From contig CP060754.1 in NCBI GenBank assembly GCA_023205875.1, positions 1,612,001-1,676,000 on the forward strand: a stretch of DNA of 64,000 nucleotides. The letters are read 5' to 3'. Source of the DNA: Chloropicon primus (taxonomy: Eukaryota; Chlorophyta; Chloropicophyceae; Chloropicales; Chloropicaceae). Under the pieces are notes generated by a model. It did no database searches. It was not told the DNA's origin and was given only the letters and a program-made list of their open reading frames with translations. This document shows, piece after piece, positions 38,208 through 48,436 of the stretch; the first letter of the stretch is position 1, and every line of letters starts with the position of its first letter. The position numbers and the translations under genes are program-made.

Positions 38208-39698
38208 TCAGTCTTCGCTTTCGCACAGCCATGCTGGCAGCCCAGCCCTGTTCTCTCTCAGGGACTCGACCATCACTTGATCCGTGAGACTAAAAGCGTG
38301 CATGGCCGGCCAAGTCTGCGTGGTGGAAACGGACACCATTTGGTTCAGAACGGCGTCCGCGTCCCCCGCGGAGGACCTGTCGTGGAGCAGCGTCCCAGAT
38401 CCCACCTCGAATTCGTACTCCTTCACGACGACGCCGCTGCTGTTCTCAACTTCATCGACGCCGTTGATCTCCCCAACAAGTCTTTCTGTTTGCAATTGGC
38501 TCACGAACCTCGCACCCGTGCTCGTGGGCGATGCTTCGCCAAAGCGGTGGGCGGGAAGAGTTCTGCCGAAGAGATCCCCGAATTCCTTGACGGCTTCCAC
38601 GGCGTCCCTGTCTCGCTTTCGCAAAGTCACGGAACTCTGCCGCCACATGACCGCAGGTCTCGTTGCTGCGTACGCCTTTGCTGACGCAGGCCGAGCCTTT
38701 CCCGCTGGGGCTCTGATCACCAAGAAAGAATCTCCCTCCTCGAAGGCCTCCCTCAGTGCCTCGACGACAAGGTGTCTTCGATCCCGCTCCACGCCAGGGC
38801 GCGACGTGATGGCCGATGGAACGGCGATGTCCTCTCCCAAGCTCCAACAATCTCCAAGACTGAAGTCCAACCCCACGAACCCCCCCTCGCCCGCTCGCAT
38901 GAAATCTGCTGGCAGGCTGCTCGTGCCCAAGCTTGACCACCGACCTCTCGTGGGGAAGGGGAAGTGCTGTCTCGGGGAGTTTGTCGCCCTCGCAAGGTGC
39001 CCCCCCCGCGCCTTCGACTTGAGGACGTTCGCGAAGACGTGTCCGAGAACGTCGGTCAACGCCATCACCGCCAGATCGAGAGGAGCGTCATCGATGGACG
39101 AGGGTATGGAGACCGCGACTGTCGGCACGCCGTTGATGGCCGCGCGGCGTGCGACTTCCACTGTCGTGTCGTCGTGGAGAAACCCCTTCTCACGATTGAT
39201 GCCCACGACCGCAAGCGCGAGGTTGATCCCTTCCTGCTTAAAAAGTCCCTCCTCGGGATCCGTTGCCACCGCTATCGCGCTCAAGGGATCGCTTCCGGAG
39301 CACGACCAGTAGGTCTCCGGGTGTTCCGCCCGCGCCCTTCTCGAGAACGAGACGGCTGACCCGGAGAATCCAGGCGTGCCCCCGCTTCTTCCGTATGCGA
39401 TCGCCTCCACCGCGCACCCCTCGCAACCTTCCAGATTCCGCACCGCGTCCACCGCGGCGAAGAGACGCCTGTTGTCCAACCCATCGCACTCCGCTGCCAC
39501 GACGATGCCCGTTCTCGCCGCACCAGTCGATGCCGAGGACGAGGCCCTCAACAACAACGAACTCCCCCGTGTCGCGGCGTTTCCCCCGAGAGAGTGTTCC
39601 TGCAAGAAGGAGGAGCTCCCTCCCTTTCGACAGGGCCTTCGATCACTGAACGTGCGCATGCGCATCGTATGGACGACCCGGTTAGACGCCATGGCCAT
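38208..39698 (-). CDS. SurE-like (5'/3'-nucleotidase fold) protein, organelle-targeted
   Basis: 496 aa from the ATG at 39698. The first 60 residues are Arg/Ser-rich and transit-like. The SurE-like core starts at GIVVAAECDGLDNRRLFAAV, replacing the usual TNDDG with AAECDG. It continues with FSGSAVSFSR, LALAVVGINREKGFLHDDT (the SGIN active-site region) and VARRAAINGVPTVAVSIPS. SurE enzymes are metal-dependent nucleoside monophosphatases. The missing first Asp pair makes catalysis doubtful. The C-terminal 200 residues are not recognised. It is divergent from bL19m across a short spacer with telomere-like repeats. Confidence 0.7.
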   Translation of the reverse strand: MAMASNRVVHTMRMRTFSDRRPCRKGGSSSFLQEHSLGGNAATRGSSLLLRASSSASTGAARTGIVVAAECDGLDNRRLFAAVDAVRNLEGCEGCAVEAIAYGRSGGTPGFSGSAVSFSRRARAEHPETYWSCSGSDPLSAIAVATDPEEGLFKQEGINLALAVVGINREKGFLHDDTTVEVARRAAINGVPTVAVSIPSSIDDAPLDLAVMALTDVLGHVFANVLKSKARGGHLARATNSPRQHFPFPTRGRWSSLGTSSLPADFMRAGEGGFVGLDFSLGDCWSLGEDIAVPSAITSRPGVERDRRHLVVEALREAFEEGDSFLVIRAPAGKARPASAKAYAATRPAVMWRQSSVTLRKRDRDAVEAVKEFGDLFGRTLPAHRFGEASPTSTGARFVSQLQTERLVGEINGVDEVENSSGVVVKEYEFEVGSGTLLHDRSSAGDADAVLNQMVSVSTTQTWPAMHAFSLTDQVMVESLRENRAGLPAWLCESED

Positions 39699-39761
39699 CG
39701 CCTCGCCCTCACCACATGTGCAGACTAAACTTGTCCGTGGGATCACATGCTTCGTTCGTCG

Positions 39762-39792
39762 GGTTTTAGGGTTTTAGGTTTTAGGTTTTAGG
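39762..39792. promoter_or_regulatory. TTTTAGGG/TTTTAGG repeat (telo-box-like) in a bidirectional promoter
   Basis: Four tandem units, one TTTTAGGG then three TTTTAGG, in the 176 bp between the SurE-like start (39698) and the bL19m start (39875). TTTTAGGG is the Chlamydomonas-type telomere repeat. Short telomere motifs (telo boxes) are known promoter elements of translation-related genes in plants, which fits the ribosomal-protein gene here. Confidence 0.65.
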
Positions 39793-39874
39793 AAATTGCC
39801 GGCGCGAGAGGGACTCGTGGCGTCGGGGACGAGGAAGGGTAAGGGTCGTCGGTGTGCTTGGTTGAGGAGCGAGG

Positions 39875-40570
39875 ATGAGAACGGGTGTGGTGAGGGAAGC
39901 GATGAGGAGGTTGGCTGCGGTGGCATCTTTACCTTTACCTTCGCCGTCGACCTCGAGCTGCGTCGTGGGAGAGGTTGGGTTGACGGGTCAACAAAACCAA
40001 CAAACGACGACGCAAATGTGGAGGTTGGGTTCGAGTTGGCTTCGCACGATAAAGACGCAGAGCGGCCAAGGGAGGGGGAAGGAGAAGGGTCCGACGATTC
40101 CCTTGTACGCGCTGGAGCCCCGGAAGGAGGTCTCCGACCTTTCCAAGTACATGAGTCACGACGTGAAGGACAAGCCTTGGACACCGAGTTCCCAGAGGGT
40201 GAAGAGGAAGAGGCAGTCCAAGACGGCAAAGTACATGGTGGACTTGATAGAGCGGGAGCAGGTGGCCAAGGCGGAGGAGAGGATGCCGGTGCCCGACTTC
40301 AAAGCCGGGGACGTGCTGGAGGTGACCACCCTCGTTCCGGAGAACCACGGGAAGACGGCGAGGTACAGGGGGATCTGCATCGCGAGGAGGAACAGGGGAA
40401 TGGGCTCGAGCTTCATCATAAGGAACGTCATCAAGGACTCGCCCTTCGAGCTGCAGTTCCCAACGCACTCGCCCCTGATTCAAAGCATCAAAGTGACCGA
40501 GAAGGGGAAGGCGAAGAGGAGCAAGTTGTACACGCTTCGCAACATGCCTGCAAAGTACAGCAGAGTTTGA
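39875..40570 (+). CDS. Mitochondrial (or plastid) ribosomal protein bL19
   Basis: 231 aa. About 110 N-terminal residues are targeting and linker sequence. The bL19 core begins around MPVPDFKAGDVLEVTTLVPE and continues RGICIARRNRGMGSSFIIRN and GVE-type FELQFPTHSPLIQSIKV, ending RSKLYTLRNMPAKYSRV. bL19 sits at the subunit interface of bacterial-type large ribosomal subunits. The organelle cannot be told with certainty; the length of the presequence and the spacing fit mitochondria slightly better. Confidence 0.88.
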   Translation: MRTGVVREAMRRLAAVASLPLPSPSTSSCVVGEVGLTGQQNQQTTTQMWRLGSSWLRTIKTQSGQGRGKEKGPTIPLYALEPRKEVSDLSKYMSHDVKDKPWTPSSQRVKRKRQSKTAKYMVDLIEREQVAKAEERMPVPDFKAGDVLEVTTLVPENHGKTARYRGICIARRNRGMGSSFIIRNVIKDSPFELQFPTHSPLIQSIKVTEKGKAKRSKLYTLRNMPAKYSRV

Positions 40571-40667
40571 ATATTTATTTGGGGTCTCGTATAGTAAAGC
40601 AAGTAAGATTTCCAAACGGCACCTGGTTTGCCTCTTATCCTTTACGCGTTTGAAAAGAATCGTGGGG

Positions 40668-42664
40668 TCACACCTCGTCTTTCAGGCAGCCCTCGATGAG
40701 CTCGTTCGTACAATTGAGCTGGAGTTCGTTGAGGCTGTTCACCGTCTTGTAGACCCTCTCCCTCTTCTCCTTCTCCTCCAAGAAAGTGCTCTTCCTCTCC
40801 CTCAAGCTGATTTGACTGCGAACGAAGTCCAAGCTGCTCCTGCTCCTGCTTGCGTGGTTCCCGCCCGGCACCTCGTGGAAGGTCATCTGAAGGGGCTGCA
40901 GGTCTCCCTGCATCGTTTTCCACTTCGGCCTGAACGGGTGGTTGGGACTCATCCTCCTCTCGAGCGACCTCGGCAAGGACGGGGCACTGTGAAGGTTGAG
41001 CCTGTCCCGCTCGTAGTCCTTCCTGGCGCTCGCCAAGTCGAAGGACAGGTCCTCGCTCTGCTCGTGCTTCCCCGCGGGAGTCCTCAGGCCAGGGGAAGCG
41101 CTCCTCACCGTGGCTCGGCTTGAGGATCTCGTGGTGCGACCCTCCAAGTGCATTCTGTCGCCCCCACAATTTTTTGCCGATGGGCTTCCCCTCGTGGCCG
41201 GCCTCGTGCGCACGGAAGGCGTCCTAGAAGGCGGAGGCCGAGGGACGGTCGAGGGACGGATGGCGTTGGTGTTGAAGCCCCCGGTCCTCGAGGGGGACTC
41301 GGATGAGATGTGGTTAGGCATCCCAAATGGCGAAACTAGGTGTGCGATCTGACTGTCCTCCCCGGCCATGAACGCGTCCTCGCCCGTGCCCTTGCCCCCA
41401 ACGCCGCTGGCCTCGCTCGTGGACACCTCCTCGTGGACACAGCTTCTGCCACCCTCGTCCCTTTTCCCGTAAGACAGTATCTTCATCCCAAGATCCTTCC
41501 CGCCCTCTTCTTCGGCCTTGGCCTCGGGGTCACCTTTGTTCCGATCTCTCTTCGCTTTGGGCTTGGATGGCCTCCCGCCGACCTGCAAAGGCGCCGCGTT
41601 GATCCACCCGGCGCTGGAAAAGACGAAACCCCCACCGTACCTGTCAGGCCACTTGAACGACACCTTGAGCTCAGGAAACAGGTGAGTCTCCAAAAAATCG
41701 AGCCAAAAATATGCTTCACCCCTTGTGAAAAACGTGAAAAGCCAATCCATGGCAGACACGAGCCCCTTTTTCCTGAACATCGATTGAATCATCTCCCACT
41801 GCATGAGCATGCCGGAGAAGGTTTGACTCGCGAGATCCTCCACGACGTCCTTGAGGAAATCTTCGTACACAAGCTCTGCGCTCTCGATGTCCAGCGGTGA
41901 CTTGGGAATCGAAGAAGAAGCCTCCGCGCTCACTCGAGCAGCAGGGGCGTCCAAGTCCTCGCCCGGTGAAGAGGCCTCCACGAGATTCTCCCCCAGGTTT
42001 GGGGCCGAGGCCGGAACCCCCGCCGAGTCAAAGGAGGGGGATGGCCCGTAGTCCAGCATCGTGGACTCGGCGTCGAGCTTCTCCGAATCTTGAGTTTGGG
42101 CTGGCTCCCCGCCCGCCCTGGGTGACTGCGGTTGCGGTTGTGCCTCCGGTGTCACTGACTCTTGCTGCCTCTCTAACATCTCTTGCTTTTTCAGTGTGAT
42201 GTTCCTCTGCACGGTCTCGGCTTTGGCCTTCAGCTGCAAGATTCTCTTGGCGTGCCTCCTGTAGTTCCTCTGGATGCACCGGGCGGCCTTGTCCTTCATC
42301 TTGAGCGTCTTCTCCACCTTGTGCCGGCGCCAGGAACGCTGTATAATGGCTGCCTTGCCCTCTCTAACTCTCTGGACGCTCTCCAAGGCCTCGTGCTTTG
42401 GGAGGAAGAAAGTCGCAGAGAGAGAGACACACACACACAGAGAGAGAGAGAGAAAGGCATCATTCGGTCAGACGAATGCTGGAAGGGGGTTCGTTCGGTT
42501 TCATAGACGAAGACTTCTGTGGACTCTCAACTTACCAACACAACCACAGAGGATTTCCTCCTCATTCGGTCCAGGTGCTCCTGGGTGTCCTTCTCACTCA
42601 CGGAGGCTTCCGCATGCTCGACGACGCCATAGCGCCCGCCAGATGGCCCGTTCGACGATCTCAT
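40668..42664 (-). CDS. IQ-motif protein, uncharacterised, 618 aa
   Basis: Minus-strand exons 42664-42536 and 42395-40668. Exon 1 is inferred: it has an ATG, 43 codons and a GTAAGT donor, in phase with the acceptor CCCAAAG before HEALESVQRVREG. Residues about 50-105 carry two or three IQ-like calmodulin sites (IIQRSWRRHKVEK, CIQRNYRRHAKR). A conserved-looking helical core at about 225-300 (YEDFLKDVVEDLASQTFSGM, then WLDFLETHLFPEL) is followed by a long Ser/Arg/Pro-rich disordered tail. I do not recognise the family; a cytoskeletal or ciliary calmodulin-binding role is a guess. The intron contains the (CA)n(GA)n repeat. Confidence 0.65.
42416..42454. repeat. Compound (GA)(CA)n(GA)n microsatellite in intron
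   Basis: On the sense (minus) strand it reads (TC)n(TG)n(TC)n just upstream of the acceptor of the IQ-protein intron, so it forms the polypyrimidine tract. Confidence 0.9.
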
Positions 42665-43071
42665 CGCGCCTGATCCCCCCCCCTTCGCTCTTCCCAGACG
42701 GGTTGAGTCCCTTGCGTTTTCAGAAAAACCTATGCAAACAAAACTGTGCTGCTGTTGGACATCGACCCTGCTTTCTTCCTTTACTACGCGCAAGATTCAC
42801 TCAAGAGACCATCTTTGAGCACGCACTGCCTCCTTTGTGGTGCCCCGGGACTCCAGCGCTCCGAATTGTTCTCCCGTGGTGCCCGTCTTCGTGGTGCCCG
42901 TCTTCACCTGCTGACTTCCTTGCCCCGATGATGTACGGCAAACCTTTCCTCCCAGCCAGGGGGAAACTTGGTTTGAAGAAAAAAATTGAGGAGAGGCCTG
43001 AAGGCAAGACAAAGAGTTGCCAATGGATGGTTGGAGGAGTGAGCATAACGCGTATACACCACAGCACGACA
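42665..43071. other. Intergenic, ZNHIT2 3' end to IQ-protein promoter
   Basis: 407 bp with a duplicated GTGGTGCCCGTCTTC segment (42878-42907), an A-rich run at about 42978-42987 and no gene-like ORF. Confidence 0.45.
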
Positions 43072-44397
43072 TTAAATTTTCACCAGTGGATTGACTTGGC
43101 TTGCCAAGCCTTGATCAAGCGAGACCATATTCACGGCGAGACTCAGGTCCTCGAAGCGTTTCTCGCACTGCTCATTCGCCCACGAAAGGAAGTACTGAAT
43201 TTTTTGAGCCAGCAATCGGAATGCTTGCTTTGCCTTTGCTTCGCGGGGACTGTGGTCCTGAGTTTTTCCCTTCGGCGCCCTGCTCCCGGCCTTCTTCTTC
43301 GCGGTGACCATGAAAACCCTGACTTCTTCTAACGCACAAAGCACCGCAGCCTTGCCACAACCTAGAACAGAAGAAACGTCCCCCGCGACACTGGCACAGT
43401 ACTTGGGCGTGCAGTCGTAACCCAAACCCGACTTTTGACTCAGGATCGACCCGATGCACCCGCTGATGGCCTGGTGGGCGCTCTTGGGCAGGACTGGGAC
43501 TCCAGTGCCCCCGGCATCTCGCTCGCCGCTCCCCTCGGTTTCCTTCTTCTCGGCACCAACCACCTTGTGCAGGCCAGTCAGCTGCATTTGGAGCACGTTG
43601 GATATCATGAAAACCTCTTCCCCGGCCTGGGCCCTGGCTTGGCCCGAGGAGAAGTGGCTGTTCCTCATCCGGTGCACGAAACAGTAGGCGTACAAGATGT
43701 CGACCAGGTGCCAGCACAGGTCTTCTGAGGGCGGTTTCCTCGTGAATTGGGACAGGGGCGGCAGCGATTTTGACGGCAAAGGCGGTACCAAGCCCGGTGA
43801 ATTGCCAGCGACTCCCCTTCCGGCCTCCGGCCCCTGGACCCCTCCTCCTCCTTCCGTGTCGTCTGCGACGACGAGGATCTTCACCAGACTCGTGCCGTCT
43901 GCCGAGCACCTCAAGTCAAGCGCTTCCCGGTTATGCCACCACGGCTCCTCCTCCCGAATCAAGTGGCTCAGCTCCCCCGCGAGGGCCGCCTTGCTAAAGC
44001 TCTGGAACTCCCCGCTGCCCATCAACTTCTGCAACTCCTTCAGATCAATGTCCTCGTCTCCTGCGTCCGCGCTGCGAGAGAACGCCTCACTCAAGGCCTC
44101 CACCGTCTCGTCGCTAAGCAGGTGCCGATAGGACTTCCCGTCCTCCCCCTCCTCCCCCTCCGAGGGCGAACCACTCGCAAGGGACGATTCATGCACTCGC
44201 TTCAGAATCTCCACCATCTCACCTTTCCCCTCGTCACTCACTCTCGTTCCCTTCAAGTCTTCTTCGACGCTCTCCCTGTAAAAGGCGTCGACGCAATTTG
44301 AGCTGTGCCCTCGGTAGCAGGCCAAGGTGCAGTACCTCGTCCCGCACCTGGGGCAAGCGTACCGTGCCCGCCCCTGCAGGCACACCTGGCACTCCAT
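43072..44397 (-). CDS. ZNHIT2: Zinc finger HIT domain protein (ZNHIT2-like)
   Basis: 441 aa. The zf-HIT cysteine cluster is at residues 3-37: CQVCLQGRARYACPRCGTRY followed by CTLACYRGHSSNC. The rest is a long helical region with a conserved WWHNREALDL-type segment after an acidic stretch, as in ZNHIT2. ZNHIT2 works with the R2TP/RUVBL1-2 chaperones in assembly of U5 snRNP and polymerases. The start at 44397 puts the zinc finger directly at the N-terminus; the open frame upstream has no ATG. It lies in the same orientation as PyrR and is separated from it by 113 bp. Confidence 0.88.
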   Translation of the reverse strand: MECQVCLQGRARYACPRCGTRYCTLACYRGHSSNCVDAFYRESVEEDLKGTRVSDEGKGEMVEILKRVHESSLASGSPSEGEEGEDGKSYRHLLSDETVEALSEAFSRSADAGDEDIDLKELQKLMGSGEFQSFSKAALAGELSHLIREEEPWWHNREALDLRCSADGTSLVKILVVADDTEGGGGVQGPEAGRGVAGNSPGLVPPLPSKSLPPLSQFTRKPPSEDLCWHLVDILYAYCFVHRMRNSHFSSGQARAQAGEEVFMISNVLQMQLTGLHKVVGAEKKETEGSGERDAGGTGVPVLPKSAHQAISGCIGSILSQKSGLGYDCTPKYCASVAGDVSSVLGCGKAAVLCALEEVRVFMVTAKKKAGSRAPKGKTQDHSPREAKAKQAFRLLAQKIQYFLSWANEQCEKRFEDLSLAVNMVSLDQGLASQVNPLVKI

Positions 44398-44510
44398 GGC
44401 CTGGCCTCCACAAGGAAGTCTGCTTTTTCTCTGGCACAAGGAAAATCGATCGGTTGGAAAGCCGTGGAGGAGGAGTTTATGTTTTAATCAGACTCTCGTG
44501 AATCAAAGGA

Positions 44511-46514
44511 TTAGGCCTCGCTCGTCTCTTCTCTGATTTCCATCAAAATCGTTCCCAGCCAGTTGAGACCCGAGCCGTCGAAACCTTCGCCCCAAAAAGA
44601 GTCTCGGGGCGAGTACTCGATAAGTCTGCAAGCGGGGAGACCCTCGACGCAGGTGGACTGTAGGAGGCGCCAAGCTGGGGTGCCCACGGCGAACTTCACC
44701 CTGAGGGCCTTCCCCATGATTCCAAGCTTGGCTTCATCCCAGTCCTGCCTCACGAGGTTGGGGTTTGAGGCCTGCATCTTCCTGCCTACCCTGGCGGCCT
44801 CCTCCGCGCTGCTCTGGGCTGCGATCTCCTTCATCACAAGGCCGGCCTCGATGGAACAAGAGTTCGAGAACTTCATCGCCTGGTAGTAGTGCTCCGCGCT
44901 CTTCCACACGTCGCCATCCAATTCCAAAGGAACACAGAAGAAGTTCGAAAGCAGGCCATACTCGTTCCAGGCCTTGTAGAACCTCACAGCCATACCCTCC
45001 TCCTCGTCATCGGTCGGGGGACCGGGGCACTGGTGGTGGGGCTTGGGGAGGTCGTAGGCTTCCTTCGCCAGGTGAAACAGGCTCTTTGTGACCGGGAGGT
45101 AGCCCACCGCCAGAACATCTTGGTCCACTTGCTGGTAGGTGACATCGGTGACGTCCAGGGCATCCGTCATTTTCGTCAGCCCAAGGGCATCGCCCACGGG
45201 GGTTGGGGCGCCCGTGCCCCCGATGATTTTCGGGGCAACGAAGGCCATCACCTTGTTGATCACGCCCTCGGAGATTGCAGGAGCGGCCATCACGCCCCCG
45301 CACTCCCACAGCGCCCTCATGAAGCCCCTATCGTACAAGTGGTCCACGACCTTCCCCAGGTCGAGGCCCTCAATTTCGATCACCTCGACCCCCTTCTTCC
45401 TGAGCTTGCCCTGAAGCTCGGGGTTCACGCCCTCCTCGGTGATCACGAGGGTTGGCCCCCCCCGAGCGTCCCACAAGTTGCACTCCAAAGGAAGGTCCAT
45501 GGATCTGGTAACCACAACCCGAGTCGGGACGTGCCCCTCGTCCCTCCTGGTGGTGAGTCTGGGATTATCGCTCCTTGCGGTCTCTCCGCCGACCACGACG
45601 CAGTCGCAGATAGCCCTCTGCTGGTACACGAGCTGCCTCGACTGGGTCCCGCTGATCCAAGCCGAGTGGCCGGACTCGCTGGCCGTCTTCCCATCGAAAG
45701 TCATGGCGTACTTCAGGACGCAGAGGGGCCGCCCCCTCGCCACGCAGTGCAGCAAGTTCTCGTTCGTCTCCAAGCAGACCTTGAGAGTCCTGACCAGCTC
45801 TTCCTCGAGCGCGTCAAAGGAGCTCTCGCTCAGCAGCAGGCCCTTCTGCTCCAGATCTTGGGTCTGGCTCGCGAGGTGAGACCTCAGGCAGTCCGCTTGG
45901 ACCCCCGCCCCCCTCAGCGCCGCGATAGCCTGACCCTTCAAGTGAGGCAACGGGTTCTCCATGCCGACGACGACCCTTCTCACCCCCGCGTCTACGATCG
46001 CATCCACGGCCTCCTCGAGGCCAAGAGAGTAGCTCGGCTCCAGATTCACGTAGAGGGTGGAGCCTTTGCACCTGTCCTCGCCGGCCAGTGCCACCGCCTG
46101 GAGCTCCGCTGGCTCTGTCCCGCTGGCGTACTGGAACGTTTCGGCCACCACCTTGTTCTTCTTGGTCACGATGACGCAGCCCGAGAAGGGGAAGGGCGCT
46201 ACTTCTCCCATGGTGGACTTGGAGAGCAGGCAAGCCCTCCTCAGCATCACCATGTCCCTCCTGTGGAAGCTGGCCCGGTCCATCTCCCCGGGAGCTCCCA
46301 GCGGTATCACCTTCCCCGAGTACTCCCTCCCACCCTCCCCCAAGGACGACGGCGAGCGTCCCACGGAGTCGCTCCTGCTGCCGGACGTCCTCACGCGCGA
46401 AGTCCGCGGCCTCTGACCGCACCGGGCCGCGCGCACCCCTCCCGCCGGCCTCGAACAACAAGGGCGGAGACCCTCTCGCACCCTGCTCGCTGGACCCCCT
46501 CTCGTCCGCTCCAT
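44511..46514 (-). CDS. PYRR: PyrR riboflavin-synthesis reductase with degenerate deaminase and C-terminal NADAR domain
   Basis: 667 aa, plastid-like. After an about 75-aa transit region, a RibD deaminase fold (about 90-230) keeps its shape (MLRRACLLSKSTMGEVAPFP, YVNLEPSYS) but lacks the zinc ligands: the HAE is replaced by PAE and PCxxxxxTPPC-type cysteines are absent. The reductase domain (about 270-490) is intact (LKYAMTFDGKTASESGHSAW, ISGTQSR, VVGGETARSDNPRLTTR). The last about 150 residues are NADAR/DUF1768 (FYKAWNEYGLLSNFF, SAEHYYQAMKF), which hydrolyses early riboflavin intermediates in plants. This deaminase-dead, reductase-plus-NADAR layout is the plant PyrR form. Confidence 0.94.
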   Translation of the reverse strand: MERTRGGPASRVREGLRPCCSRPAGGVRAARCGQRPRTSRVRTSGSRSDSVGRSPSSLGEGGREYSGKVIPLGAPGEMDRASFHRRDMVMLRRACLLSKSTMGEVAPFPFSGCVIVTKKNKVVAETFQYASGTEPAELQAVALAGEDRCKGSTLYVNLEPSYSLGLEEAVDAIVDAGVRRVVVGMENPLPHLKGQAIAALRGAGVQADCLRSHLASQTQDLEQKGLLLSESSFDALEEELVRTLKVCLETNENLLHCVARGRPLCVLKYAMTFDGKTASESGHSAWISGTQSRQLVYQQRAICDCVVVGGETARSDNPRLTTRRDEGHVPTRVVVTRSMDLPLECNLWDARGGPTLVITEEGVNPELQGKLRKKGVEVIEIEGLDLGKVVDHLYDRGFMRALWECGGVMAAPAISEGVINKVMAFVAPKIIGGTGAPTPVGDALGLTKMTDALDVTDVTYQQVDQDVLAVGYLPVTKSLFHLAKEAYDLPKPHHQCPGPPTDDEEEGMAVRFYKAWNEYGLLSNFFCVPLELDGDVWKSAEHYYQAMKFSNSCSIEAGLVMKEIAAQSSAEEAARVGRKMQASNPNLVRQDWDEAKLGIMGKALRVKFAVGTPAWRLLQSTCVEGLPACRLIEYSPRDSFWGEGFDGSGLNWLGTILMEIREETSEA

Positions 46515-46742
46515 CAAGGCTAAAATCTTTCCCAGGCCACCCTTTCCTTCGAGCGATGGTTCTTTCGAAAGAACAACAGACGACGCTTCCGCCTGCACCG
46601 CCTCCCGGGCCTCTCCCCCCCGCCTCTCACGCGTCTCCCTCTCCCTCGGCTCGTCTCTCCCACGCACCGAACGCGTCCGCCGATCGAAGGCGTCGCCGCT
46701 CTGCAGAGAAAGGGCGCGAGATGATCAGATCTTTGATGGGCG

Positions 46743-48436
46743 ATGGCGAGCGCGGGAGGGAAGGCGATGGAGGTGGTGACGGTGGCGCTGGGCGGGGGAG
46801 CGAACCACGTGGGTTCGCACCTGTGGAACCTAGTGATGGCGGAGGCCGAGGTGGAGGGGTCGAGCGGGGGTGCGGGAGGGAAGGGAAGGGGAAGCCAGGA
46901 CTTTGGGGTGCTGCTGAGGGAGAGGAAGGGGGGGGAGAGGCAGCCCCGCGTGGCTTGCTTTGACTTGTCGGGGACCGTGAGCACGAGTTACGGGAGCAGG
47001 AGCGCCAAGGAGGAGGGCGTGGCGGAGACTTGGAGCAGCGACAGGGTTCACAACAGCCTCCCGGACGACTCGGGAGACGGGTCATCTCAGGAACCCTTGA
47101 AGTGGGACGAGTACATGTACTGGGGGCAGCAAGGGAGCTGGAGGAGCGAGCTCATCACGTGCTTTCCTGGCACTTGGATCGGGGTCAATGCCTTCGACTG
47201 CTACGGCGACGGAATCGACTTGTTCTCCAGGGAGGACGTCAGAGACACCGCTTTCGACAAGATCAGGCACCTGGTGGAGGACTGCGATTACCTGCAGGTG
47301 GGTTTTTCTCTTTCTCTTTTTCAGCGGGATCGGCAACGGGGCGGAGACGACTTTGCTCCCCGCCCCACTTTTGCTGACGCAAGACGCGGATCCCTCTCTC
47401 TCTCTCTCTCTCTCCGCTTGGCGAGCAGGGGTTCCAAATTCTGGCGGACGACTTGTCGGGGTTTGGCCACATCTGCAGCGAGGTGCTCCTGTACGTCAAG
47501 GACGAGGTGACGGACAGCAGGCCGCTCGCCGTGGTTGGCCTGAGGGACGCCTTCGCGCAGAACTACGCCGTGCAATCCAACAGGAGCGACGCGAAGAGGG
47601 CGGCTCTCGACTGCATCAACAGGGCTTGGGCGACCTGCAAGATCTCGGAGGCGAGCGACATTCACGTCGTTCTCGACCAGTGCTGGAAGCCCGCCCCGCT
47701 GTACGACGCGTCCGCCTTGGGGGCCTGCCTGGTCGACAGCTTGACCCTCGGGTGCAGGCTCCGCGGGGCCCAGAACGTGGGCTCCCTGAGGGACATCGCC
47801 ATGCACCTGAACCCGAGGGGCCGGAGGTGCGCCCTGACGTCCTGCGCGTTCGGCTTGAGGAGGCCCTTCGGGGGCGGGCCCAAGCTCGAGCTCAGATCTG
47901 CGAGCAGCCTGTGCCCGACCTCGTGCTTGCACGGCCAGGGCGCACACTCGGAGTACTACGTGCTGAGGGGGGTGGAGAAGGGCGGCGAGGGGGCCAGCGG
48001 CAACGAGGTCGTCCGGACGGTCGAGGAGGCTCGGGACTGGCTCATCTCCCGCTGGGAGGACGGCGACGAGGCGGCCGAGCCCGCGAGGAAGGTGGGGCTT
48101 TGCCCGAGAATGTTCGTGCCCGACCCGCGGCCCCTGCCCCTGCCGTTCAACTTCCCCACCGAGGGCCTCTTCCCGGGGGATCCGCCGCCGAGCGTCTCCT
48201 CCGTGGTCCAGTTCGGGACGAGCGACGTCGCGGGCCGCGAGCTCGCCGGCCTGTGCAGGGACTTCAAGCGAACCTGCGTCAAGCCAGGGTCGCCGTCCGT
48301 CAGCAGCATGCTGGAGGCCTGGGAGCTCGGGAGGGAGGACTGCGAGGAGATGGCGGAGACCCTGGAGATGCTGAGGGACGAGGTCTCAGCCGGAGCTCAC
48401 GACGACTACAGCAGCGAAGGAGAAGAGCAAGACTAG
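46743..48436 (+). CDS. MSTO1: Misato homologue (MSTO1/DML1)
   Basis: Exons 46743-47297 and 47429-48436 encode 520 aa. The N-terminal Misato segment II (EVVTVALGGGANHVGSHLWN) and WDEYMYWGQQGSW are clear, followed by a tubulin-like region (GFQILADDLSGFGHICSEVL) and a conserved C-terminal domain. Misato proteins combine tubulin- and myosin-like motifs and act in mitochondrial distribution and tubulin folding. The 131-bp intron (GTGGGT to GAGCAG) has a TC repeat before the acceptor and joins CDYLQ to GFQIL. It is divergent from PyrR, with 228 bp between starts. Confidence 0.93.
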
